A DNA stretch of 64,000 bases from CAZENU01 sp965222125 (GTDB lineage Bacteria; Chloroflexota; Dehalococcoidia; Lucifugimonadales; CAZENU01): NCBI GenBank assembly GCA_965222125.1, contig CBDCTC010000001.1, forward strand, positions 20,850 to 84,849, read 5' to 3'. The notes under the pieces were generated by a model. The model saw only the letters and a list, made by a program, of their open reading frames with translations, was not told the DNA's origin and ran no database searches. Below are positions 34,508 to 43,351 of the stretch, piece by piece (within the stretch, counting starts at the first letter, position 1; the number at the start of each line of letters is the position of its first letter). The position numbers and the translations under genes are program-made.

Positions 34508-36233
34508 GCCCGAATCCACCGATGGACATGGATGGACGGCGTGAGGACAGTGGAAGAGGAGTGAGGGAGTTACAGGGGCGATGATCCGGGCTCGAATTCG
34601 GGTAGACGGGAGGTTGGCGGGGGGTCTGCAGGCGCTTTTGGGGGCGCCAATGGCGGTCTGCGATGGGCGCTGTGGGACAAGATGAGGACAGAGGACGCGG
34701 CAAGAGGCGCTCGCGGACCAGGGTGGCGCGAGTTGGCGGGGACGTTCAGTTGGCCTGATGGCGGGTCAGTGGCAAACGGGCGCCGTCAGGTCGGGAGTGG
34801 AATGGCTCGCAATCGAGCCAGGGCGCGAGTGAACTGGGTTTCCCAGGGCCAGCCCTGTGGCAGATGCAAAGTGAGGCGGCGGGCCGAGCGGGTGAGCCGT
34901 CCGGCCAGGGAGAAGAAGCGCCGCCGGAGGGTCCTGGTGGTCACCACCCCCTCGCCCAGACCGATGCGGGCTGTCCAGCGGGCCAGGTTGTGGGCCATCA
35001 CCTGGACCGCCAGCCAGGCGGCGTTGGCGGCGAAGCGGCCCGAGGGGAGATGGTTGAGTCCGACGCCGTACTTCAGGTCTCGGATGGCATTCTCGATCTC
35101 GGCGTGGCGGCGGTGGTCGGCCTCCAGTTCCAGGGTCTCCCCGTCCCGGTCGGTGATGAAGCCGTGATAGCTGTAGGTGGCGAAGAGGGCCAGTTGGGAA
35201 CCGGGCGTGGGCTTCACCCGCCGCACGATGAGCCGTACCGGCGCGGCGTCGGGCTCACCCTGGAAGGGGGTGTAGGTGATCTCGGCCACATCGGCGGCGC
35301 CGTCCATCCAGTATGGGATGGGCGTCCAGTCCGCCTCGGGTATGGCCTCGATCAGGTTCCGCAGGCTTTTGTGCTGCCGGATGGTGATGGAGAAGCGCAC
35401 GTCCAGCTTGCGGCAGACGACGACCAGGGCGTGGGTGTAGAAGCCGCTGTCGGCCCGCACCGTGAGTTGTCCCCTGGCCCCGCCGTAGCGCACCCGCCCC
35501 ACCGTTTCCCGCAGGAAGTGGGCGGCGCCGCGGGCGGTGTTGGCGCGGCCCTCACGCAGCCGGGCCATCAGCACGTCGCCGGTTCCGGCGGCAATGGCCA
35601 GCAGCGGGTGATAGCCCCGCTTGCCGGTATAGCCGTGGTGGCGGGCGCCCTCCTTGGCCAGTCCGTAGGTCTCGCAGATCGTCGAATCAAGGTCGATGGT
35701 GAACGGTGCGTCGCTGGGTCCGGCCCCAGCCGCCCAGGCCTGGGCCAGCAGCTCCCGGCTCACCCGGTCCAGTTGGCGGACATGGCCCCACCGGAAACTG
35801 CGCAGGAAGGTGCCCAGGGTGGAGGGCGCCTTGACCGTGCCGCCCAGGGTGCGGGCTGTCCCCCCGGTGCGCAACACATCGGCGTCGTCAATACAGTCGC
35901 CGCCAGCCAGCGCAGACGCAACCAGGGTCATCATCTTGTCGCCCGTGTTGGCCCGGCCCGGCGCATTGCCCAGGTCGAGGCACTGCTGGACGAGTTGGGG
36001 CAGGCCGAGGCGCAGGGCGAGGGTGGCCGGAAGGAGCAGCCCGGCATTGGCCACCAGGCGGTGGTCGTCGAAGGCGATACGGATGCGGTCGGGGTGGTGG
36101 CGTGGTAGCATCTATTGGGTGCTCCTTTTCTGGGGTGGGTTTCGTGTTTCAAAACCATTATCCCAGATTCATGGGGGCACCCTCTCGCTTCTTCAAGGGC
36201 TGTCCCCAAGGCCCTCCTTCGGTGGATTCGGGC
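34508..36233 (-). mobile_element. Insertion sequence ISA, IS1380 family, intact copy
   Basis: 1726 bp bounded by near-perfect inverted repeats GCCCGAATCCACCGATGG (left) and, at right, the complement of GCCCGAATCCACCGAAGG. Flanked by TAA on both sides (34505-34507 and 36234-36236); IS1380 elements usually duplicate 4 bp, so one base may have been lost or the repeat ends one base further. It encodes one transposase on the minus strand. A remnant of a second copy lies at 38.94-39.41 kb. Confidence 0.88.
34786..36111 (-). CDS. IS1380-family transposase (ISA)
   Basis: 441 aa DDE transposase. Acidic residues: first Asp in TIDLDSTICETYG, second Asp in VRADSGFYTH, Glu in HAEIENAIRDLKYG, followed by the IS1380-typical LPSGRFAANAAWL. 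Full length, no interruption, so probably active. The start ATG 36111 is followed by IAFDDHRLVANAGLLLP, as in other family members. Confidence 0.93.
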   Translation of the reverse strand: MLPRHHPDRIRIAFDDHRLVANAGLLLPATLALRLGLPQLVQQCLDLGNAPGRANTGDKMMTLVASALAGGDCIDDADVLRTGGTARTLGGTVKAPSTLGTFLRSFRWGHVRQLDRVSRELLAQAWAAGAGPSDAPFTIDLDSTICETYGLAKEGARHHGYTGKRGYHPLLAIAAGTGDVLMARLREGRANTARGAAHFLRETVGRVRYGGARGQLTVRADSGFYTHALVVVCRKLDVRFSITIRQHKSLRNLIEAIPEADWTPIPYWMDGAADVAEITYTPFQGEPDAAPVRLIVRRVKPTPGSQLALFATYSYHGFITDRDGETLELEADHRRHAEIENAIRDLKYGVGLNHLPSGRFAANAAWLAVQVMAHNLARWTARIGLGEGVVTTRTLRRRFFSLAGRLTRSARRLTLHLPQGWPWETQFTRALARLRAIPLPT

Positions 36234-36313
36234 TAACGTGGCCATGTCCAAATGCCTTGACGCCCTATCTCCCTTTGGTGATACGGTAAGGCTATTCCAA
36301 TAAGGAGGCAGTC

Positions 36314-36847
36314 ATGCAAGCGACAAAAGTCATCGGCCTACTAACTGCGGTATTCATGGCGACGTTCCTCTTTGGAGGGTTGGTGTACGCCGAGCCCCCT
36401 GTCGGTGGGGAACCGCAGGGAGATGACCAGGGCGAGATCGCGCCGGTCGTACCGGAGGGTAATGACGACGTGGCCGCGGACGAGTCGTCATGGTCGTGTT
36501 ATGCGAAGATCGATAATCCTCACTACTCGGGACACGCTGCGAACCGTGGTGAGGACAAGGTCAACGTGGTCGGCCGGGTCAATTGCACGGAGATAATGTC
36601 TCTCATTCAGATGAGGGTGACGCTCCACACAAAGACGTGTGTCCTCAAGATTTTCTGCACGACGGAGCAGGTCGCGGATTCCACTTGGATTCGTCACTTT
36701 GCGACGAACCGGATGACGATGAACGCGGATACTCTGTGTGTGGAGAACAGGTACTTTGGCCGGATGAGCGTCTACGTGGCCGGCTACGATGGGGCTGTCG
36801 GCGAGAAAGCATTTATCTCGAATACAGTCCAAGTGACCTGTGGCTAG
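36314..36847 (+). CDS. Secreted protein, unknown
   Basis: 177 aa. Signal peptide MQATKVIGLLTAVFMATFLF with cleavage near VYAEPP, an acidic Pro/Gly/Asp-rich linker, then a beta-rich domain with cysteines in SWSCYAK, VNCTE, KTCVLKIFCTTE and VTCG, likely disulfide-bonded. Good ribosome site AAGGAGG. Not recognised. Its last codons overlap the following zinc-ribbon ORF by 8 bases. Confidence 0.65.
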   Translation: MQATKVIGLLTAVFMATFLFGGLVYAEPPVGGEPQGDDQGEIAPVVPEGNDDVAADESSWSCYAKIDNPHYSGHAANRGEDKVNVVGRVNCTEIMSLIQMRVTLHTKTCVLKIFCTTEQVADSTWIRHFATNRMTMNADTLCVENRYFGRMSVYVAGYDGAVGEKAFISNTVQVTCG

Positions 36848-37007
36848 GGACGAAATCTGTCCTCGGTGCGGGGTGGTGGTGACCGGTCGAGGCGGGACGA
36901 TCTCACCAGGTATGCGTCAGCGTGACTTTGTTGAGTGCGGAAGTTGTGGTTGGCGCAGGTACACGGAGTGGTGGTGGGAGCGTTTGTTCAGGCGGTTAGG
37001 TTTTTAG
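36840..37007 (+). CDS. Zinc-ribbon mini-protein, too short for most ORF callers
   Basis: 55 aa from GTG 36840: ICPRCGVVVTGRGGT, then VECGSCGWRRYTEWWWERLF. Two CxxC pairs separated by 24 residues make a clean zinc ribbon with an aromatic/basic tail. It overlaps the end of the preceding secreted-protein gene by 8 bases, suggesting coupled translation. Unknown function. Confidence 0.5.
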   Translation: MARDEICPRCGVVVTGRGGTISPGMRQRDFVECGSCGWRRYTEWWWERLFRRLGF

Positions 37008-37276
37008 TATAAGCCTCGACGAAACCCCCGCTCACATGGCCAAAACCCCCACCTGACATTGTTGGGAGCTGCTTGGTGTGCTTTCAGGGGGTGTCCGGAT
37101 GTCGACTTGGGGTGACGCATGACATGATCGGCATCGGACAGGGTCTCGGGTGCCGTCTTTGAGGGTATCGGCAGCGGTTCGCTGCCAATTGTGGCTGTTG
37201 TCAGGCCGAAGAAGGCATGGCCCAGCCTGGCAACTCGGCAGAGTCGCCTACAAACCGATGCTCCAGGCAGGGTCGC

Positions 37277-38831
37277 CTATGCCCGATACGGCTCGGCAGC
37301 CAGCGCCAATATCCTCTGCCGCGCCCTGAGCAGCAACTCGTATGAGGGATGGCCACGGGCAAGACGGATGATCAACCTCCTGGCGTGACGCACCACACGG
37401 CCCGGTAGGGCGATCAGGGCGAAACGCACCGCCTTGAGACGCTTGCCCACCCACTGTCCGCCCAACACCAGCCGCTTCATGGCAGAGTTCAAAGCCTGCC
37501 CCGTAGCCCCATACGGGGTTGAAGGCCAACACTGCTATCGCCCACCATGCTGCGTTGGCTCCGAACAGCCCCGACGGAAGCCTGCCCCCGGCAAGGTCAC
37601 TCTTGAGGACGCCGTGGACCTCCTCGCCCTTGCCACATCTCTGCCTCGACCACCAGATCAACTCATCTCCCGCAATGCTCCGGTTGGTCACCACTCCGAA
37701 GACCTTGTACCAGCCTCTGTTGGACAACTCCATCGCGGGGAACGGAAGCTCCATCTGCCCCTCCATTCCCGGCAGAGGCTGTTCGATCAACCGCTCCCTG
37801 GTAGCTATGAACCGATACTCAGGGCTGTTCTTGGAGTGCCCTATCCAGTTGGGCACGAAGTTCACATCAGCCCACTGCTGACCCGTGTCCACACGATGCT
37901 CCCCAACCTTGCGGTACAGCGTCTGCCAGTCTTGCTCGGCGACCTCGGACACCGCACGGCGGAACTCCGTCGTCACGTCGACCCCAACCGCGAACTCAAT
38001 CACCCCGAACCGCTCGTCTCTGCCCTCCGCGCAGTACCGCAGCAACTCCCGCTGGTACCCCGCCGTATCCGACCTCAGCATCACCTTCTCCACCCCCGCA
38101 GGCAGACGGCCCAGCCCTTCAATCAACACTCGTAACTGCTGATGGCCCGCCGGTACATTGCCGTCCCGAAACTCCGAATGCACAATCTGGTCGGCCTCTG
38201 CCCAGTAGGTGGTCAGCGGCTGGTAGGCCCTGTACTTGTTGTAGCTGTGGAGCGCCTCCTGCTTGTGTGTCTCCACCAGACAGGCGTCCATGTCCAGTGT
38301 GGCCTCTCTCTGAGGCGAACGGCTCTGCACGAAGCCCACCAGGTCGGCGTTCACCTTCCCCAGACCCTCCATAGCTCCGTTGGGAGCAGGTATGAATGCT
38401 CTGTGAGCTTGCCGCATCGCCTCCTCGCCCGCGTCATGGAACCTCTCCAGATACCGGAACACCGCAGACTCCGACGGCACGCTCCGACGACGCTCGACTC
38501 GCCATCTCGCCTTCAGCGCCCTGCGCTCCCTACTACCCATCCCCCAGGTCTCGGCATGGCGAAGTACCCTGCACAAACCTGCGTCCTTCTCAAGGAGATC
38601 AAGGTCGGACACCGACTCGCCGCCTGCCAAGTTCAGCAGTATCAGCGACGTGATTATCTGGCTGTCCGTCCAGCCCTGACCACACTCCCGCAGTCTCACG
38701 TGGCGTTCCACCGACGACCTCAAACCCGCTGCTTGCATCAACTCCAGGTACGTCATCAGCCCGGACAGTCCCGTCATACCTGTCGAGCCCTTCTCCTGCT
38801 CGTACTGGAATGCCAGTAAGCCTTGCTTCAT
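37277..38831 (-). pseudogene. IS1380-type transposase (ISB copy 1), frameshifted
   Basis: Reads like the 509-aa ISB transposase from MKQGLLAFQYEQEKG to AVLAF, then a 25-bp insertion shifts the frame. The true C-terminus (MNSAMKRLVLGGQWVGKR to AEPYRA) lies in another frame, 37492-37277. The last 85 or so residues are replaced by an unrelated tail. Other differences from copies 2/3 include SDLDLLEKD for MDLEVLEKD. Probably inactive. Confidence 0.88.
37493..37517. repeat. 25-bp hairpin-forming insertion inside ISB copy 1
   Basis: Absent from the other two ISB copies, which read GTTCAAGTTGAAGG straight through. The inserted bases together with one flanking G contain CCCCGTA and TACGGGG, a perfect 7-bp stem with a 6-base loop. 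Not a multiple of three. Confidence 0.8.
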
Positions 38832-38939
38832 AATAGATGCACCTCGTTGGTGATCGGTTCGTTTGCTCAACAACCATCTTAGCCCGCATCGCGTCGGGCT
38901 CCAACGAGGTCTTCCTCTTATCTAGGTGGGGAATCTGGG

Positions 38940-39413
38940 TCACCCGGTCCAGTTGACGGACGTGGCCCCAGCGAAAACTGCGCAGGAAGGTGCCCAGGGT
39001 GGATGGCGCCTTGATCGTGCCGCCCAGGATGCGGGCCGTCCCCCCGGCGCGCAGCGCATCGGCGTCGTCGATGCAGTCGCCGCCCGCCAGCGCGGAAGCG
39101 ACCAGCGTCAGTATCTTGTCCCCCGTGTTGGCCCGCCCCGGCGCGACGCCCAGGTTGAGGTGATGGTCGACGAGTTCCCGCAGGCCCAGGTGCTGGGCGA
39201 GGGTGGCCGGAAGGAGCAGCCCGGCATTGGCCACCAGGCGGTGGTCGTCGAAAGAGACACGGATGCGGTCGGGGTGGTGGCGTGGTAGCATCTATTGGGT
39301 GCTCCTTGTTCTGGGGTCGGTTTGCTGTTACAAAACCATTATCCCAGATTCATGGGGGCACCCTCTCGCTTCTTCAAGGGCTGTCCCCAAGGCCCTCCTT
39401 CGGTGGATTCGGG
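38940..39413 (-). mobile_element. ISA remnant (5' third), cut by ISB copy 1
   Basis: Matches the intact ISA from its outer inverted repeat (GGTGGATTCGGG at the right end) through the transposase start (39291) to the codons for RSFRWGHVRQLDRV, where ISB copy 1 begins. The other two thirds of this ISA copy are nowhere adjacent, so a deletion or rearrangement followed or accompanied the ISB insertion. Sequence differs from the intact ISA at many positions, so it is a diverged copy. Confidence 0.88.
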
Positions 39414-40072
39414 GTAAACAAGCGCGACGGTCTGCCTGACGTCTGGTCCCGCTGTTGACGCTGCGGGAAAGAGGTCACGAGATACAGACTTTGGACGCAG
39501 TCGGGCGTGAGAATAGGCTTTCGGGCCAGCCCAGGCCGAGTAAATCGGGTCCGGCTGGTCGGCAGCATATCCCATCACAACGAAGGACTTACCGTTCTAC
39601 GTTGGCCGTGCCGACCTGCTCACCGTTCAGTCGTCATGGCTGATGCGGTCGTTGTTGCGCAACCCCATGGTCGGATTCAACAGCGTCGTGGCGATCTTGG
39701 TCCTCACCAGGCGGCTGTCGCGGTCTACCGATAGCGCGACGCCCACAAGCTCAACGTGAGTTGGAGCGAACCTAGCCAGGAAGACGGAATTCGTCTATGT
39801 AGAGGCCGTCTCAGAAGTCAATCGCCGCCCAAAACCGTCCTCTGGGGATTCCTGCTGTCGTGGGACTGATGAGACTTTAGGCCGTATTACGCACCAATAC
39901 ATCGTATCAACGTCTGCAATCGTCATACCGGTCTTGGCGTAAATCAAGGATGGTGATTTATGAGACAGGCTCTGTACCGAACATTTCAGTTGACGGCCAT
40001 GGGGCCCTTCGCTACCATCGCGGCGGATGACATACCATAGAGATGACATACCATAGAGAGGAGTTGAAGGCG
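39414..40072. other. 659-bp region without a clear gene; possible gene remnant
   Basis: On the plus strand one frame from about 39545 to 39755 reads SGWSAAYPITTKDLPFYVG and LLRNPMVGFNSVVAILVLT, which looks like the eroded end of a real protein but has no start and no recognised family. The rest is not coding-like. The segment 39850-40000 is AT-richer. It ends in a tandem 16-bp duplication before the next gene. Confidence 0.4.
40027..40058 (+). repeat. Tandem 16-bp duplication in a leader
   Basis: ATGACATACCATAGAG occurs twice back to back, ending at the GAGGAG ribosome site of the gene at 40073. Perfect copies. Both contain an ATG; the second is in frame with the gene, so an extended start at 40043 is possible but less likely than 40073. 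Confidence 0.9.
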
Positions 40073-40648
40073 ATGAAATACAGCTTCGACGTAGGGCCGG
40101 AGGGATGGTGCTCCTACGATTACCACGGCTGCGTACGTGCGGGCCGAAACATCTTCATTCTCGCTGTATGGCAGCGTAGCGGCGGAGTCGACGACGGCGG
40201 ATACATATGGAGCGACGAGCACGGCTGGAGCGCCGACACGCCCGAGAACCCTATATCGGTGTTCCCATTCACCCTCAAGAGAAACTGGATCGGCGGCGGC
40301 CCCATAGACCTTCGAAACGCGGAGGTATCCGTCTACCTGCGCGGCGATGGCCTGCAGTTGCACGGCGGACAGTGCTACTTCCATATACTGAGCAACGGAA
40401 CGAGCTGGCACTACAACAGCCATCCTCTGGAGATCGGCGACGGCAGATGGCCATCGCGGCCCAACAGGTTCATTCTCAAAGACGACGAGTCCCTCTGGCA
40501 TCGGGCCTGGGCCTCGGACCCGTCAAAGGCCCGCGGCGTAGGCGAGGTGCTCGCGGAGTGCACCAGCTTCGCCGTTAAGCTCGCGGGATTCACGTCCGTG
40601 CCCTCCGGCAAGATCGCGATGGACGAGCTTGAGATCAAGCTGGCGTAG
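40073..40648 (+). CDS. Unknown cytoplasmic protein, beta-rich, lectin-like
   Basis: 191 aa, no signal peptide. MKYSFDVGPEGWCSYDYHG and the aromatic-rich body (YIWSDEHGWSAD, TSWHYNSHPLEIGDG) ending in IAMDELEIKLA look like a jelly-roll carbohydrate-binding or discoidin-like fold, but no family is recognised. ATG 40073 has GAGGAG nine bases upstream. It stands alone between IS remnants. Confidence 0.65.
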   Translation: MKYSFDVGPEGWCSYDYHGCVRAGRNIFILAVWQRSGGVDDGGYIWSDEHGWSADTPENPISVFPFTLKRNWIGGGPIDLRNAEVSVYLRGDGLQLHGGQCYFHILSNGTSWHYNSHPLEIGDGRWPSRPNRFILKDDESLWHRAWASDPSKARGVGEVLAECTSFAVKLAGFTSVPSGKIAMDELEIKLA

Positions 40649-40904
40649 CTTCTCCTCTGCGAACCGCGGAGCGACGAGGTTGCCTGCAGGTCATTCAGCC
40701 ACCCCATAGGCATTGCAGGCTGCGACCTTCGTCGGTGCCGTGTTGTTCGGACGGCCCGTAGGATGGCCACGGCCGATCAGGAAGGTGTCACCGGCGTGGC
40801 CCGGTTTGGACAGAGAAGCGGGAGCAGGCGATTCTGTCATCACCGCCCCTTACGAGTTGGAAGTTGGCGACGCCCGCACCGGTGCGCGATGTCCGCGCGG
40901 GAGG

Positions 40905-41676
40905 ATGGGAAATAAGCAGATGTCTTATCGCGAGTCCGTGAAGACGGCGTTCGTCGCGGTGGCGCCGCTGGCCAGCGCAGTGGTGGCGTGCTCGAGCCGC
41001 GACGATAAAGTGGATGCGCAGGCTGCGACCGAATTGCAGGCACCGGCGTCCGGCCCTACAGCATTCGTCTCAGGCACTTCGGCAGCCGCTGACGATGGGG
41101 CCGCCGGCCAGTAAGGTAGAACACGATCTTGCCCAGCAGTTCGATCTGAGTATTGAGATGACCAGCTCGGAATTCAGTGAGATAAAGCGTATACCCAAGA
41201 AGTATGGCTGCGAACAGGAGGACGTGTCGCCGCCCATAGCATGGACGGACGTTCCTGAGGGCACCGTCTCCCTCGCCCTGTTGGTCGACAGCGATCAGAT
41301 CCCCGGACCCCGCTTGGTACATTCGCTGTTGTGGGGCATTTCACCGAATGCCACGGAGTTGCCGGAGGCCGTACCCAACGGGCCGGAGGCGCCGACGATC
41401 GGCCCAACGGCAAGGATGGGGATCAACAGCGACGAAAAGGTCGGATGGTCGGGCCCCTGCCCGGAGCCTGTGATTTTCAGGACTACCAGCGATCCCTACC
41501 CGAAAGGCGAGACCCTTGTGAAACGCTACTCCTTCAGCCTTTTCGCGCTCGACACTAATATCGATTTGGGTCCGGAGGCTACGAAAGAAGTCCTGCTTCG
41601 GGCCATAGACGGCCGCATTTTGGCTGGCGGCCAGCTGACGGGCGAGCAGGTGGGCAAGATCTTGCGTCAACGGTGA
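40905..41676 (+). pseudogene. YbhB/YbcL-type PEBP lipoprotein (paralogue 2), frameshifted
   Basis: Frame 1 (40905-41114) gives the signal peptide and lipobox VVACSS and an Ala-rich linker ending DDGAAGQ. Frame 2 continues from about 41100 with LAQQFDLSIEMTSSEFSEIKR, VSPPIAWTDVPEGTVSLALL, WSGPCPEP to the stop at 41676. One shift near 41100, in the linker, separates export signal from domain. It is closest to paralogue 1 at 13.3 kb (both have EIKRIP/DETRRIP-KKY-type sequence and the NSD-E-GWSGPCP block). Confidence 0.75.
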
Positions 41677-41802
41677 TCGCCGCTAGGCGGCGTGTGGTCT
41701 CCCGATCTGTCCGACACTATCAGGATTGAAAGCGTCTCTCTCATAGCTTTGCCGGTCCTTCCCCACCGAGCGATGACGCTTGTTCCAGAAAGTGAGGAAC
41801 GT

Positions 41803-43351
41803 ATGACCTCTCCAAAGTTTCGAGAACGGCGTGTCGCGGCCACGGGCCGCAGGACCACGTCGCATCTGGATGCAACGCCGATACGAGAAGCCAAAGACGA
41901 GGACCCGAGCAACCTCGGTCTCGCCGGATACGCCAAGGTACTCTGCTCTGCCATTTTCATCACAGGCCATGCAGAGGAATTCGCACGGGACCATGCCCGT
42001 CGCGTAGCAACGAGCTTGATGCATCTTCCTGAGAAGGACGTCGATGATCTGACCTACGAGATCGACTACAAGGACAAGCTCGTCCAAGCGTCGCTGGGCG
42101 AGCATCTCACGCGGAAAGCTGGGTACTACGGAGATCAGGGATCTATTGCTCACCCCGAAGACCACGACGGCATCTTCTTCCAGCCCGTGCCTGTCGAAAC
42201 GAGTCTGCCAGATAAAAAGACTGTGCCCTGGCCCATGGGAGACTTACTGCCGGAGGAGCCTCTGCCCCGGGAGGTCGATGCCGTCAAGCTGCAAGCCGCC
42301 ATCGACCTCGCCTTCGTTGGGCCGTCACGAGTGTCCGCAGTCGTCGTTCTGTACCAAGGAAGACTGGTAGCCGAATGATACGCGTCGTGGGCGTCGGACG
42401 ACACGCTTCTCGAGAACTGGTCTATGGGCAAGAGCCTTACGGCCACGCTCGTTGGACGGCTGATGCAGGATGGCCACTTCGCGGTCGACGACCCCGCACC
42501 CGTTCCCGAGTGGCAAACCGAGGGGAAGGTGGTCCGTGACGACTATCCCGACCACTATTACGTCTACTCAGGTGCCATGGACGTGTTTCGCTACGTAGTG
42601 AGCCGGCCACTCCTTTACGAACCAAACACTGTGGGCCGGTACCGCAACGTGGACCCCCTGACGCTCGGCTACATCGTCCGGCGTACGGTCGAGGGCCGGG
42701 GCGAGGCTTATATATCCTACCCACAGCGAGCCCTGTTCGACGAGATCGGAATCCGAAAGCTGGTCCTCGAGACCGATCCGTACGGCAATTCCATCTCTTC
42801 TGGTTATGAACTCGGTACGGCGCGCGACTGGGCTCGCATCGGGCTGCTGTACCTCCAGAACGGCGTCTGGCAGGGAAGTCGTCTGCTACCCGAGGGGTTC
42901 GTCGATTTCGTACGAACCCCGGCCCCTGCCTGGGCGAACGAGGAAGGCAGCAAGAGCGTTCCGAGATACGGTGGGATGTGGTGGTTGAAGACGACCGGAA
43001 ACTGGGACGCGCCCTACGACGCGTACTATGCCGCCGGCGCCGGGGGCCAGACCACCCTTGTCATTCCGTCTCGCGACATCGTGATTGTGCGGCTCACCGA
43101 CTACGATTCGGGCGTTCCGGGAGTAAGCAAGAACAAGACCAACGAGGCTATCAAAGCCATCCTCGCGTCCATTGACGCCCCTTGGGACACGGCAGTCCCA
43201 CAAGGTGAAGTTGGCCGCGCGGACCGGTCGTTTCGACGTGATATTCCCGGCCCGGCTCGACGCAGCTCTTTTGCACCCCTGTCACTCCGGAAGAGGGGGC
43301 TGGCCTGCGTCGTCATAGGACGGCGGCCTAGATGTCAAGGGGGGAGCGATC
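41803..43351 (+). pseudogene. Class C beta-lactamase-family serine hydrolase, nonsense-interrupted and cut by ISB copy 2
   Basis: ATG 41803 (after GAGGAACG) opens a frame to an in-frame TGA at 42376; the same frame then continues to the ISB boundary. After the TGA come the family motifs: SxxK in WSMGKSLTATL, YxN in GRYRNVDPLTLGYIV, and the KTG-equivalent GAGGQTTLVIPSRD. TGA lies where CGA (Arg) would fit (VAE-stop-YASW). The downstream ATG 42424 falls just after the catalytic serine, so restart cannot give an active enzyme. The natural 3' end is obscured by the IS. Confidence 0.8.

Larger units (their letters stand above)
37039..38939 (-). mobile_element. Insertion sequence ISB, copy 1 (damaged)
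   Basis: 1901 bp, exactly the 1876 bp of copies 2 and 3 plus a 25-bp internal insertion at 37493-37517. The right end AGGTGGGGAATCTGGG is intact; the left end GCCAAAACCCCCACCT differs at two positions from the other copies. The right flank TCAC recurs on the left only 3 bases away from the end (37032-37035), so the duplication is imperfect. It sits directly against the ISA remnant. Confidence 0.88.

Noticed and set aside
42376..42378. TGA in the beta-lactamase-like gene as selenocysteine or a recoded codon
   Set aside because: It replaces a probable Arg, not a catalytic Cys; no SECIS-like hairpin is evident right after it, and TGA ends many other genes here.
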